From positions 124,001 through 188,000 of the forward strand of contig OZ240213.1 of assembly GCA_965197555.1 (NCBI GenBank): 64,000 nt of DNA, read 5' to 3'. The position numbers and the translations under genes are program-made. Source of the DNA: G965197555 sp965197555. Lineage in GTDB: Bacteria; Chloroflexota; Dehalococcoidia; Lucifugimonadales; UBA3495. Positions 42,333-51,937 of this stretch are shown one piece after another; within the stretch, counting starts at the first letter, position 1; each line of letters begins with the position of its first letter. Under the pieces are notes generated by a model that saw only the letters and a list, made by a program, of their open reading frames with translations, was not told the origin of the DNA and searched no databases.

Positions 42333-43450
42333 ATCAACAGTCCTATCACTTAGTTATCATGCTGTAGAATACATGACACCTGATACAAGAATTCTATAAC
42401 ATGATAAAATTTGCATGATTATAGCACACGAGCATGGGGCTGCACAGAGCGGAGGGTAAATAGAAACTTGAGGCTCTTTGGCAAGTCAGACAGCTCAATC
42501 CCTGAGGCAGGGCGCGGTTCACGAAAGGCGCTGGGGCTCCCGCGCCGAGGACTTAGTGAAGCGCCAGGAACACCCAGACTGTCTCTTGTACAGAAACGTT
42601 CTCTTCGGAAGATTAAGCGCCGTCTGGAGAGCTTGGCAGGTGACCTCCTGATGAGGATCCAAGGGATCAGTCTGTTCCTTGCTCCCGGTGTATGCAAGCA
42701 TTTATTCCGCCCCAGGCATCTGAAAGCCAGCACGTAGCCGGATGAACAGATTTATCCACCGCTATCTCCTCCTGCAAAGTGCTTCAGCCCACATGCCGAT
42801 CAATTGACCACTGCGTTCCTGCTTAGGGAGATTCGTCGGCCTCCAGCGGCTTTGGTAGTCGCCGCCGTGATAGCGCCTGCTGTGCTGGGCACACTTTTGA
42901 TCAGGTTCTTGTTCTTCCCCATACGAATGCTGGCCCTCAGTTGTGGCTACCCACTCTTAAGGTACGTTTCTGCCAACGTAGTTGGCCGAGCGCCTCGTTA
43001 ATATCTCTTAGCGATAGGGGGTGCATGGTTAACTATTCCTACAATGTACTTGCTGCTTATGGGGTTAGTCCTAGCCCTGGTCCCGTCCTTGGGAATGCTC
43101 TGGTCGAACCGAAAGACGGCTCGGGCTCTGGCTGTCGCTACCTAAAGAGACCCTGGAAACCAGACTGAAGGACCGACGCCCTTAGCATTAATCGGAAGGG
43201 TTTCACAGGCAATATTCCACCAACCAAGGCGAACCCCTACCGTCAATGAGGCCTGTCTTCGACCACGCCGCTATACCGGAAACGGAAGCCACCGGCCCAA
43301 GCGCAAGGACTAATAGGCTTTGGCTGCGCAGCGCAGATAGTGGGCGAGTCAACGGCGTGCAGTCTACGGAGATTGCAACGCCCAATCAGCCATCAGCGCT
43401 CAAGCCCACCAATAAAAGGCTTTAACGTTAATAGACCCTACCTTCTAACA
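42333..43450. other. 1.1 kb region without a recognisable gene
   Basis: It begins with an AT-rich segment containing the inverted words TTATCATG (42354-42361) and CATGATAA (42400-42407), probably control elements of the wHTH gene. Further on, frames on both strands are short or compositionally poor. A hydrophobic frame at 42804-43001 and a 33-residue hydrophobic frame at 43044-43145 could be remnants of membrane proteins or chance. No tRNA, rRNA or repeat was seen. It may be a decayed gene region. Confidence 0.5.
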
Positions 43451-44380
43451 TCATGACCGTTGGCGCGGCCGCAGCCTGCCGTACGCCCGCCTGAGGAGAA
43501 CAAAGGGACGGAAGCGTTGGCGCATGTTGTGGGCGATTAACGGTGCTACCTGAGAATTACCCGCTACCAAGGGCACTACCCGCTTTCTCAGGTCTTTAAA
43601 ACTGGGCGTTTTCGTATCCCAATCCGAGACCAGATAGTCCAGAGGATGCCAACCGCGCTGGCCATTCCTTCTAACCATTACGGTTCCCTTGGCCTCCAAC
43701 ACCGCCAGCACACCAGCGGCTACATCCCACAGGTGGGGCGCTCCCATGACCGAGTATTGCAGGATTCCGCAGGCTGTCATTGCCAGCTCGTAGGCAGCGC
43801 TGCCGGTGGTACGGGGTTCCCCTAGCCTTCCCCCCAACTTACCTCGAACCCTGGTGGTCTGCCCAAAGTGGCCGGGCAATCCAATAAGCCGGTTTGGTCC
43901 CGGCTCCTGAGACTCGTAAACCGACACCATCTCGCCATCGGCAAAGCAGCCGCCTCCCCGACGGCAGTGCACTACCAAGCCGCCACCTTCCTTAGGCCAG
44001 GGGACGAAGATTGCGCCAGCCAAGGGCCTTCCTCGGTACAATACTCCGATAGAGGAAGCGTAAACCGGAAGGCCGTTCAAAAAGTTGGTTGTTCCGTCCA
44101 AAGGGTCCAGCACCCAGAGGACCTCAGGGCAGGGCTCCTCCGATTCTTCGGTGTCCTCTTCTCCCAAAATCCCGTGGTTAGGATGACGCCGGGTTATCTC
44201 CCTGGCCAGGTACTCTTGCGCCGATTTGTCAGCATCGGTCACCGGGTCCCGCTTGTCCTTGTCTTTGTAATCAATTTCCAACCGACGCCCAAAGCGGTCA
44301 GCCAGAATTAGTCCAGCACCACGCGCCAGGTCAATGGCAGTGGACTCTAACTCCCTTGCCAGCGTGTCAACATTAATCAT
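43451..44380 (-). CDS. Inositol monophosphatase-family phosphatase
   Basis: A 309-residue Mg-dependent phosphatase. Motifs are DPVTDADKSAQEYL (residues about 45-58), ILGEEDTEE, WVLDPLDGTTNFLNGLPVYASSIGV and the WDVAAGVLAVLEAKG block of the C-terminal half. These hold all metal ligands. Family members dephosphorylate inositol phosphates, PAP or sugar phosphates; the exact substrate is not readable. The protein carries about 35 extra C-terminal basic residues (MRQRFRPFVLLRRAYGRLRPRQRS). It stands alone upstream of a large non-coding region. Confidence 0.9.
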   Translation of the reverse strand: MINVDTLARELESTAIDLARGAGLILADRFGRRLEIDYKDKDKRDPVTDADKSAQEYLAREITRRHPNHGILGEEDTEESEEPCPEVLWVLDPLDGTTNFLNGLPVYASSIGVLYRGRPLAGAIFVPWPKEGGGLVVHCRRGGGCFADGEMVSVYESQEPGPNRLIGLPGHFGQTTRVRGKLGGRLGEPRTTGSAAYELAMTACGILQYSVMGAPHLWDVAAGVLAVLEAKGTVMVRRNGQRGWHPLDYLVSDWDTKTPSFKDLRKRVVPLVAGNSQVAPLIAHNMRQRFRPFVLLRRAYGRLRPRQRS

Positions 44381-44730
44381 AAATGTTAGCCATCAAGGTC
44401 ACGGTGCTCGCTCGGCATTTTCTCCGAACTGGGCCGCCTTTACGGCACAATCCCATTATGGCACCCTTTGCTTAAGGACAGCAAAGCATAACGCCTGATT
44501 CATGGGTCCAATTCATTATTCGCTTGCACCCGGCATAGCCAAGTAAGTGCATTTGGCCCTAAGGGCGGCCCCTGGTATAATCAACCGCCACATCAACGAA
44601 GCCACAACAATACTAATGAAGATCACCGGACACTGGTGTCCGGAGTCTCAGCACTCAAGAGGGCCAGTGGGTTACCCCGGCCGGCTATCAGCCGCAAGGC
44701 CCTGAATCCAGCGGAGAGGATGCAACAATT
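44381..44730. promoter_or_regulatory. Promoter and structured leader upstream of the SDR at 44731
   Basis: An extended -10 (TGG-TATAAT, 44573-44581) would start a leader of about 140 bases. That leader holds a perfect 8-bp hairpin (44626-44633 with 44636-44643). It also holds a GGGCC/GGCCC-closed segment (44661-44702) with inner GGC-GCC and GGG-CCC pairs, which may be a multi-branched structure. No known riboswitch motif was recognised. GGAGAGG lies before ATG 44731. Confidence 0.4.
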
Positions 44731-45522
44731 ATGGACCTGGATCTGAATAACAAAGTGGCAATCATTGGCGGCGCCAGCAAAGGCTTAGGCCGGGCCTGTG
44801 CTCAAGTATTGGCCCAGGAAGGCGCTGCGGTAGCTATTTGCAGCCGGAACGAGACCGACTTAAACCAAGCGGGTGACGAGATCCGAGATTCCACGGGGGC
44901 GGAGGTACTAGCGTTTCCTGGCGACCTCGACCATCTCGCTACCATCGAGGCCCTTGTGGCCCAGACCGTTGAGAGATTCGGCCAATTGGACATACTGGTC
45001 AATAATTCTGGGGGCCCTCCATTGGCCCGGGCCGCCACAGCGGACGAAGCTCTCTGGGAAACCGCTGTACAGCGTTCTCTGTTGTTCTTCGCCAGAATGT
45101 GCCGGGCGGGCATACCACATATCAAGCAACAAGGTGGAGGCCGTATCATCAATATTTTAGCCAGTACGGTCTATCAACCTATCGACAACCTGGCTTTATC
45201 TGGCGCCACGCGTATGGGGGCTGTGGCCTACGCGAAAAGTCTGGCCGACGAATTGGGGCGGGACAACATCCTGGTCAACAACGTTTGTCCGGGTTCCATA
45301 CTCAGTGAGAGGATGCTGTCCAACGTTACCTCCAGGGCCAACGAGTTGGGAATATCGGTGGAGGAAGCCTTGCAACACCGCGCGGACGAAACCGCGGTTG
45401 GACGGGTGGGCCAACCGGAAGAGCTGGCCAACCTAGTAGCTTTCCTCGCCTCCAGCAAGTCCAGCTACATCACCGGCACCTCGATTCTCGTGGATGGTGG
45501 ACTCGTACGGTCGGTCCTGTGA
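44731..45522 (+). CDS. SDR-fold protein lacking the catalytic YxxxK (paralog of the one at 12817)
   Basis: A 263-residue SDR. The glycine motif IGGASKGLGRACA and the C-terminal SYITGTSILVDGG are complete, and NNSGGPP replaces NNAG. At the active-site helix the sequence is YQPIDNLALSGATRMGAVAYAKSLADEL. Aligned on the following helix, the catalytic Tyr is Leu and Lys is Thr. It shares this loss and overall similarity with the protein at 12817. This fits the BKR-like SDR branch with an imperfect tetrad; catalysis by another mechanism, or a non-enzymatic binding role, is possible. GGAGAGG precedes the ATG. The TPR gene follows. Confidence 0.85.
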   Translation: MDLDLNNKVAIIGGASKGLGRACAQVLAQEGAAVAICSRNETDLNQAGDEIRDSTGAEVLAFPGDLDHLATIEALVAQTVERFGQLDILVNNSGGPPLARAATADEALWETAVQRSLLFFARMCRAGIPHIKQQGGGRIINILASTVYQPIDNLALSGATRMGAVAYAKSLADELGRDNILVNNVCPGSILSERMLSNVTSRANELGISVEEALQHRADETAVGRVGQPEELANLVAFLASSKSSYITGTSILVDGGLVRSVL

Positions 45523-45588
45523 GGTCTTATCAACCCTGACTCAGTCCAGCATCGTACCAGCACAAGTCCAAGAGGGGAGAGTCTTTAA

Positions 45589-45936
45589 GTGGCCCGAAGA
45601 CATCTGGAGGAGCCGGCAGACGCCAACGGATTCCACGACCGCGGCAATCGTTACAGCCGCAACGGTGCCTACGAACGCGCCATAGCCGACTATACCCGCG
45701 CTATAGAGATGGACGGGGGGTTCTCCGAGGCGTATTACAACCGGGGCTTTTCCTACTTCGAGCTCAGCCGCTATGACGAGGCTATCGCCGACCTGACCCG
45801 CGCCATCGAACTGAATCCCGACGCCGATCACTACTACGGACAGCGGTCTCTGGCGTACCTATTTAACGATCAGATGGACTTGGCTCACGCCGATCAAGAA
45901 AAATGCGAGGAGTTGAGGAACACTAGCTCCAGCTAA
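45589..45936 (+). CDS. Small TPR-repeat protein
   Basis: A 115-residue protein with about three tetratricopeptide repeats. The pattern is NGFHDRGNRYSRNGAYERAIADYTRAIEMDGGFSEAYYNRGFSYFELSRYDEAIADLTRAIELNPDADHYYGQRSLAYLF. Each repeat has the W/Y-x-x-G-x-x-x-x and A-x-x-x-x-x-AIE spacing. It probably mediates protein contacts. The start is GTG 45589 with GAGGGGA about 10 bases upstream. It follows the SDR gene after 66 bases on the same strand, so cotranscription is possible. Confidence 0.8.
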   Translation: MARRHLEEPADANGFHDRGNRYSRNGAYERAIADYTRAIEMDGGFSEAYYNRGFSYFELSRYDEAIADLTRAIELNPDADHYYGQRSLAYLFNDQMDLAHADQEKCEELRNTSSS

Positions 45937-46038
45937 GATCCTACGCCTGAGTCTCTGGGGCCAAAGTATTCGTTCCCGGCTCGACCGGCACCAGCTTGGC
46001 AAGCCCTTGTGCCGGGCCCGGCACTTTCAGAATACGTC

Positions 46039-47373
46039 CTAATGGGGGGACTCCGGCGGAGGTAATCTACCCCCGAGTTGGCGTACCAGGCTGGCCAGAA
46101 ACATACCGATCAGCAGTGCGGCGATCGCCACGATGGTGGAAAGCAACCATGGGTAACGCTCGGTGATGGGCTTGGATGCCGGTGCAGGGACAGTGAACGC
46201 CGGGTTTTGCGTATGGACCCCCAACTTCGCAACCGGCAGGTCCTCGGTTAACAAGTAGGGGAAGATACGCTCCAATTCGTATGATGGGGCTGCCGCGTTC
46301 GGGTTGCCATAGTAGAGCCGGTATGACTTACCGGCTTCCCCGGAGAAGAGCAGCTTCCTGAGGAACCCGTTGGCCCGTGCCCCCTCCACTGTCAGCGGTG
46401 GGTTGTCTTCGTTCTGGATGGTAACCCGGTAATATCTGTACCTGGACTCCCTGAAAGCTATTGACAGGTCGTTGCCGACGAACTTGGCAGTATCAATATC
46501 GTATAGCGCTTCGTCCGGCTGCACCACGTTCCAGGTTAACGAATCGTAGCTGCCCTCCAACGACGCTTGGCGGTAAAAGTTTCGGTGGGGAATCTCAAGC
46601 TCGATACGATTAGCAGGGAACCCGGAGCTAGACCCGTCCAGTAACAGGATGGTCTCCCTCCCCACCGGGTTCACCTCTTGCCCAATGATGACAATCGGAA
46701 GCACGGCGCGCCGGGGCTTCAACTGCTGATCGAAAAAAACCACACCTCCCTGGACATTCAGAGGCTCCTTACCTTCGTCGAGGATTGTCACTCTAAGAAA
46801 ACGTGCGGTGGTGACAGGGTATTTGACCCGAGTATCCCGCGTGGTAAACCCGCGTGCCTCTATGGTCAGGTCAAAGATTGTGCCAGACCGCTCCACCGCG
46901 CGCCATGTATTCCCATCGCCGCTTGTTTCTATCTCCACCATCCGTTGAAAATTTTTGGAAGAAGTCTGGATCTCAACCTCGTTGTGCATCATGCCTTGCG
47001 GTTGCAAATCGATTATGAAGCTGGTGTCTTGGCCAGGGATCTGTCCCAAGTCCCGCACCTTAACCGGCACCGACGCCCTCCGGTGGTCGCCTGACTCCAC
47101 CAGCAGTTTGTACGGAACTTCCCTACCCTCTTGTTGCTCTGTCACACGGATGTCACCCAATCTAGGAGAGGAGTGAGCGTACACCTCACGGTCCAGCTTG
47201 ACCTCCACAAGTCCCGGACCGGCGAAGTTGTCCGGAAGCTCCACTGGTTTGTAGAAGTGCCATTCCTGCTCTATATCGCCAGCCAGCACTGGCTGTGTGG
47301 TTAGCAGGGTGGCGAAGGCGATAACCGTAGCCAGGGTGATGCGTCGATACATCTCTTTAAGCCCGTTGGCCAA
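46039..47373 (-). CDS. DUF3999-family surface/periplasmic protein
   Basis: A 444-residue protein with an N-terminal signal segment (about residues 13-31, ITLATVIAFATLLTTQPVLAG) and a C-terminal transmembrane helix (WLLSTIVAIAALLIGMFLASLVRQL). Between them are beta-rich repeats of an F5/8- or galactose-binding-like type (TTARFLRVTILDEGKEPL, YRYYRVTIQNEDNPPL). These features and the neighbour match DUF3999. Its start overlaps the end of the DUF2339 gene by 17 bases on the same strand, so the two are translationally coupled and likely form one envelope complex. The role is unknown. Confidence 0.8.
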   Translation of the reverse strand: MANGLKEMYRRITLATVIAFATLLTTQPVLAGDIEQEWHFYKPVELPDNFAGPGLVEVKLDREVYAHSSPRLGDIRVTEQQEGREVPYKLLVESGDHRRASVPVKVRDLGQIPGQDTSFIIDLQPQGMMHNEVEIQTSSKNFQRMVEIETSGDGNTWRAVERSGTIFDLTIEARGFTTRDTRVKYPVTTARFLRVTILDEGKEPLNVQGGVVFFDQQLKPRRAVLPIVIIGQEVNPVGRETILLLDGSSSGFPANRIELEIPHRNFYRQASLEGSYDSLTWNVVQPDEALYDIDTAKFVGNDLSIAFRESRYRYYRVTIQNEDNPPLTVEGARANGFLRKLLFSGEAGKSYRLYYGNPNAAAPSYELERIFPYLLTEDLPVAKLGVHTQNPAFTVPAPASKPITERYPWLLSTIVAIAALLIGMFLASLVRQLGGRLPPPESPH

Positions 47374-49867
47374 AAAGGAAACCCCTCATAGCATGACTGT
47401 AACGCTGATACGCCAGACCAGTGCCCAACAACAGGATGCCCAGGGTTACAAAAGCGGCGACCCGGTATCCCTGTTCCAAGAGGAAGACGTCGAACACAAA
47501 CAGTTTGACCACGGGTATCGCTAGCAGAGCCATTCCGGCCAGCCTCACCTTGCTGGTCCGCTTGGCGATTCCCATGCCTATCACCGCGATGGCGTAAACG
47601 GTCCAGAGCACGGTCAACGAGAGATGCTTGGCGCTGAAGGAATCTACTGCCAAAGGCGACTCCCGGAAGTCGAAATAATGGATAACTTCCAGACTCAGCG
47701 ACCACAAAGCAACTACGTTGGCGACCACGAGGAGGACCTCAAAAGTGAGGGATTCCTCCTCGGGAAGATTCGAGCTCTCGCGCCAACTCCAGTATGCCGC
47801 GCCTAGCAGCAAAACCATAATGATTACCGAGGTTAGGAATTGCGGGTTAAGGAAAGCAACAAATGTGACAGATTCCAATTGCACCCGGAAAGTATCGTAC
47901 GCCAGGAGCTTTAACACCACCAACCCCATAAGGACCAGGCCGCCCCACCGAGCCAGGCGCAACTGAAACGCCAGTCCCACGGCCAAGACAATGAACCCGT
48001 ATATCCCCCACACGGCTGTTAGGGTTAGTAACATGCCGTTTTCTGCGTTCCGATCATCTAAGAATCGGTCGGCCTGTACCGCCTTGTTACCGAAATAACC
48101 GACTATTTCAAGGCTGAACAGCCCCAGGGTTAGCAAGTTTGCGACGATCAATAGAACTGGAACAGTGGCGTGCTCCCAAGTTTCCGACAGGTGGCGATTG
48201 CGCCAGTACACCACCCCAGCTACATAGAAAGCGACGATCACGACTAGGAACACAGGAAACCGCTGGTTTAGTACGGGACTGAACTCCTCCAGGTCCACCC
48301 ACGCATCGAACAGCAGCAGATGTCCTACCGCCAACGCCAAGACCCCGAGACCGAAGGCACGCATCTGCCACCGATTTAGCAGGAACCCGGCCCATACCAG
48401 CACCGCGCCTTGGGTCGCCCATGCAACGGTAACCCAGATTCCGCTGAGCTGTAGCGGCACGGCGATGGTGAGGAAGACAAGCGCCATCGGTAGAGCTACT
48501 AGAGGAAATTGAGAAGGAGCGCCGGAACGCTTGATGGCCGCGAACGCTATAAGCCCGTAAAACAGTGACATACCCAAGGATATCAGCCCGAACCAAATTT
48601 CGTGGTCTTCCCACAGTATTGTTACCGTCAGCGCGAAGAACCCGGTCCCGTTTATTGCCATTAGTCCCATGTCTAGGGGACCCGGAACACGCTTCCACAG
48701 GAGGTGGAACAGCGTGGTTGCGCCCGCGAATATAAGAAACACTCCGGTGAGAGCAGCCTGCACTAGGAGTGGGCCGTAACCTGGGAAGTGGTCCAGCCAA
48801 TAAGCGAACAGGCCGTATGAACCAACCCATCCCAACAGATTGAACCAACGCCAGTTGCGGAAAGTGGATACACCGAGAATCCCTAAGTCGACTACCAGGA
48901 TATATATGAGCAATAGCCTGACGTCCGGGAGATCGGGGCCAAGAAGGACCGGTGCAAGGAACGCTCCTATAATGCCGAGAACCGCGATGATGATCGATTC
49001 GTAACGGAGGGCCAGCAGTCCCGCCGTGGTTATCACGAGGCCCAGGAAAAGGAGCGCTACGTCTGGCCGGATGAGCGCGTATAGTCCGAACGCAGCGTAA
49101 ATGGACAAGTACAGGATGGCGGCCCCGCCCGCGGTTACCGGTTGGGACCACAAAGGGAAACGGCGCTGGGTGAATTCACCAACGCCCAACAGAACCATTC
49201 CCAGTAGGATTCCCACGACGACCCGACCGGTGTCGCCGATCCAATCGTTGTCAAATGCCAGCTTCAGGAAGAACCCAATCCCCAACACCAGGCTCACCAC
49301 CCCAATGATGGCGAACCAGTTCCTCCCTAAGACATGCTCCCAGTCAATTGTGAGACCAAATGGACGCGGGTCTCCGGATATACCCCAGCCTCCTGCGCCG
49401 GGCACAGGTGGTAGTTCAGGTGGCGCCTGGCCGGCGCGTGGGCTTGCTTCGACCGGATCAAGGGTGGGGTTAAATGAGGCGGGAGAAGTTAAGACTTCAA
49501 AAGACGCCGGGTGCTCTTGGGCCTCGCCCACCGGTTGAGCCTGTGGCCTTCGTGCCACCGCCTGCTCTGGGACTAGAGGTCCAACCTCTTGATGGGGTTG
49601 GCTCTCTTGGCTGGGAGCCGCTTGCCCCAACTCCAGTTGAGAGATGCGGTTCTGGAGCCGGTCTAGGAGCAGCCCAACGTCTCGAAGCTGGTTCCGGACT
49701 GAGGCCAGTTCCGCTCGAAAAACCTGTTGCTCTTCCTCCGCGTTGGTCTGATCGGCGCCCTCGCTCACAGGGCTGTCAACGCCCGGTAACCTAACGCCGC
49801 ACCCAACGCAGAAGGAGTTGGAAGTCGGGTTTACCCGCAGGCAATGTGGGCACCTCACCTCACTCAC
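47357..49867 (-). CDS. DUF2339-family multi-helix membrane protein
   Basis: An 836-residue protein. It begins with a zinc ribbon (CPHCLRVNPTSNSFCVGCGVRLPG, two CxxC pairs), then a coiled coil (FRAELASVRNQLRDVGLLLDRLQNRISQLE) and a Pro-rich spacer. WEHVLGRNWFAIIGVVSLVLGIGFFLKLAFDNDWI starts the DUF2339 domain, with more than twenty hydrophobic helices to the C-terminus. Fusion to a cytoplasmic zinc ribbon and coiled coil suggests a sensing or assembly end. It is the first gene of a coupled pair with the DUF3999 gene. Function is unknown; cell-envelope association is inferred from the pairing. Confidence 0.85.
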   Translation of the reverse strand: MSEVRCPHCLRVNPTSNSFCVGCGVRLPGVDSPVSEGADQTNAEEEQQVFRAELASVRNQLRDVGLLLDRLQNRISQLELGQAAPSQESQPHQEVGPLVPEQAVARRPQAQPVGEAQEHPASFEVLTSPASFNPTLDPVEASPRAGQAPPELPPVPGAGGWGISGDPRPFGLTIDWEHVLGRNWFAIIGVVSLVLGIGFFLKLAFDNDWIGDTGRVVVGILLGMVLLGVGEFTQRRFPLWSQPVTAGGAAILYLSIYAAFGLYALIRPDVALLFLGLVITTAGLLALRYESIIIAVLGIIGAFLAPVLLGPDLPDVRLLLIYILVVDLGILGVSTFRNWRWFNLLGWVGSYGLFAYWLDHFPGYGPLLVQAALTGVFLIFAGATTLFHLLWKRVPGPLDMGLMAINGTGFFALTVTILWEDHEIWFGLISLGMSLFYGLIAFAAIKRSGAPSQFPLVALPMALVFLTIAVPLQLSGIWVTVAWATQGAVLVWAGFLLNRWQMRAFGLGVLALAVGHLLLFDAWVDLEEFSPVLNQRFPVFLVVIVAFYVAGVVYWRNRHLSETWEHATVPVLLIVANLLTLGLFSLEIVGYFGNKAVQADRFLDDRNAENGMLLTLTAVWGIYGFIVLAVGLAFQLRLARWGGLVLMGLVVLKLLAYDTFRVQLESVTFVAFLNPQFLTSVIIMVLLLGAAYWSWRESSNLPEEESLTFEVLLVVANVVALWSLSLEVIHYFDFRESPLAVDSFSAKHLSLTVLWTVYAIAVIGMGIAKRTSKVRLAGMALLAIPVVKLFVFDVFLLEQGYRVAAFVTLGILLLGTGLAYQRYSHAMRGFLFGQRA

Positions 49868-50059
49868 CGCCAGTCCCTTCTATCCTCCCGTGCTCACAGC
49901 CTGAGGCCAAACTAATATATTATTCCTGGTCCTTTCATCGCCGAGAACCTGTGGGCAGATTCGGGGCTTTGTGGGTCGGAACATATTTTCGGTTGATATC
50001 CACCAGGGTCCCAGTTGGCGTAGGAGCGCCCGCGTTAATTAATCAGCCAGGTTGATAGC

Positions 50060-50473
50060 TTAACCGTGGACCGGTTTGAAGTAAGGCACCGAGATCTGGT
50101 CGGTGGCGCGAACGAAATGCACTTCCACCGGCATGCCGATTTTAACCTCTCGTGGATCACACTCGACTATGTTGGTGAACATGCGCACCCCTTCCTCCAG
50201 TTCCACCAAGGCTAATACGTAAGGGACATCTTCAGCGAAGCCGACCGTCCGATTCTGGTGAGTAACCGTGAAAGTCCAGACGGTTCCCTTGCCGCTGGAT
50301 TCGGTCCACTTGATGTCATTAGACCAGCAGTGAGCGCAGATGCCCCTCGGATAGAACTGATACTCACTGCAGCTGTCACACCGCTGTATCAGCAGCCGAC
50401 CCTGACGGCACGCGTCCCAGTAGGCCTTGGTTTCACCCACAACCGTCGGCAGGGGCTTCTTCCACTCCATCAT
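50060..50473 (-). CDS. Zn-ribbon/OB-fold (DUF35) protein partnering thiolase
   Basis: A 137-residue DUF35/OB-fold protein. The rubredoxin-like ribbon reads LLIQRCDSCSEYQFYPRGICAHCWSNDIKW with two CxxC pairs. The OB domain follows, with GKGTVWTFTVTHQ and PYVLALVELEEGVRMFTNIVECDPREVKIGMPVEVHFV. Such proteins pair with thiolase-like proteins, as in steroid-side-chain aldol-lyase or acyl-CoA complexes. It begins 3 bases after the thiolase gene, so it is in the same operon. ATG 50473 has GGAGGG 9 bases upstream. Confidence 0.9.
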   Translation of the reverse strand: MMEWKKPLPTVVGETKAYWDACRQGRLLIQRCDSCSEYQFYPRGICAHCWSNDIKWTESSGKGTVWTFTVTHQNRTVGFAEDVPYVLALVELEEGVRMFTNIVECDPREVKIGMPVEVHFVRATDQISVPYFKPVHG

Positions 50474-50476
50474 GAT

Positions 50477-51658
50477 CTAATCCCTCCCCAGGATTACTGT
50501 GCCGCCGCTGTGCCGAGACCCCAAGGCGCCACCTGTCCCGTGGCACAACGCGATCTTGCAGTCGGCCACTTGCCGCGGTGTACCTTTGAACTGATGACGG
50601 AGCTGTCGGGTTGCCTCCAGCAACAAGAAAATGCCCCTCATTCCCGGATGGTTGGAGGAAAGGCCGCCTCCATCCGTGTTGATAGGCAATTCCCCGCCAA
50701 TTTGGAGTCTGCCACCGGACACAAAGTCGCCCCCTTCACCTTTCTCGCAAAAACCCAGGTCTTCAAGGGTTTCCAGCACAGTAATGGTAAATGAGTCGTA
50801 GATCATCGCCATGTCAATGTCCCGGTGGGTAACGCCGGCCATGGCGAAGGCCGGCTCATGACTTTGCTTGGCAGCAATGTATACCAAGTCTCGCTTGCCG
50901 GCTCCCTGGTGGGCCACGGCTTCTCCGGTGCCCAATACCCAGACCGGGTTGTGCCGACAATTACGGGCTAGCTCCGGCGAAGCAACGACCACAGCGCCGC
51001 CGCCGTCGGTAATCACGCAGCAGTCCATCAGGTGAAGGGGCGACGATATTACCCGGGAGCCGCACACGTCCTCCACCGAAACCGGATTGCGGAACATCGC
51101 TTCCGGGTTCATCGAGGCGTGTTTGCGGGCCGCCACCGCTACCTCAGCCAGCTGCTCCGATGTCGTCCCGTATAGATGCATGTGCCTTTGCGCGATCATA
51201 GCGTATAGGCCGACCGTGGTCAGGCCGTACAACTCCTCAAAGCTGTCGGGAGAAGGGTCTAACCGGGGGTGGCCAAATCTGCCGACGCCACCGGTCCCCA
51301 CTGAAACTCCCCCAGACCTGGCAAGGGTGCTGTAGGTGATGACAGCGCAGTTGATCCTCCCAGCGGCTATGGCATTTAGGGCATGGGAGAGGTGAAACTC
51401 GAAAGATCCACCGCCCACTGTGGTGTTGTCCACAAACCGAGGGTACATGTTCAAGTAATCGGCCAGGTTGAGGCCGCTGTTGCGCACCGACATGGAAGCT
51501 GTCAATAAGCCGTCGACGTCGCCCTTGGACAAACCCGCGTCCTCCAGAGCTTTGATAACGCTCTCACCTTGGATCTGCAGCTCGCTCTTATCAGGAGCAT
51601 AGCGGGTAACGTGCTCGTGAACGCCGACGATGGCCGCAGCGCGTCTCAAGTCAACCAT
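50477..51658 (-). CDS. Thiolase-family (lipid-transfer/SCP-x-like) acyl-CoA protein
   Basis: A 393-residue thiolase-fold protein of the non-decarboxylating lipid-transfer branch. RRAAAIVGVHEHVTRYAPDKS opens it; VGGGSFEFHLSHALNAIAAGRINCAVITY is the region of the active-site Cys, where Ser or Gly stands in place. GGAVVVASPELARN, YDSFTITVLETLEDLGFCEKGEGGDFV and NTDGGGLSSNHPGMRG, then CHGTGG, follow. These are usual for thiolases that work with a DUF35 partner. I start at ATG 51658 because AGGAGA is 10 bases upstream. The partner gene is 3 bases downstream. A role in beta-oxidation-like side-chain cleavage is inferred. Confidence 0.88.
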   Translation of the reverse strand: MVDLRRAAAIVGVHEHVTRYAPDKSELQIQGESVIKALEDAGLSKGDVDGLLTASMSVRNSGLNLADYLNMYPRFVDNTTVGGGSFEFHLSHALNAIAAGRINCAVITYSTLARSGGVSVGTGGVGRFGHPRLDPSPDSFEELYGLTTVGLYAMIAQRHMHLYGTTSEQLAEVAVAARKHASMNPEAMFRNPVSVEDVCGSRVISSPLHLMDCCVITDGGGAVVVASPELARNCRHNPVWVLGTGEAVAHQGAGKRDLVYIAAKQSHEPAFAMAGVTHRDIDMAMIYDSFTITVLETLEDLGFCEKGEGGDFVSGGRLQIGGELPINTDGGGLSSNHPGMRGIFLLLEATRQLRHQFKGTPRQVADCKIALCHGTGGALGSRHSGGTVILGRD

Positions 51659-51937
51659 ATAGCAAATTTCTCCTAGGTGATTCCAACACGTATCCATTCA
51701 TAGGACTAGAGACCTGTTCAGTGCAAAAGGGATTGGTTGCCTGAGGCATAGGATTTGCTTCTGAGTCCAATCTGGCCGTAGCCAGCTTTTCTAGCAAGAG
51801 CGGAGTTATCATAGGTACGAGGGTTGAGGGTGTCAAGAAACCTGGGCGGTTGCGAGTTAGGTGCCTCTTCCTAATGCATTGGATAATGGATATAGTATGT
51901 TCGATCAGATTCGGGATAGATGGAATCAGGGAGATTG

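Noticed and set aside
42411..42737. Overlapping frames on both strands in the sparse region
   Set aside because: Neither protein resembles a known family and no ribosome site is visible.
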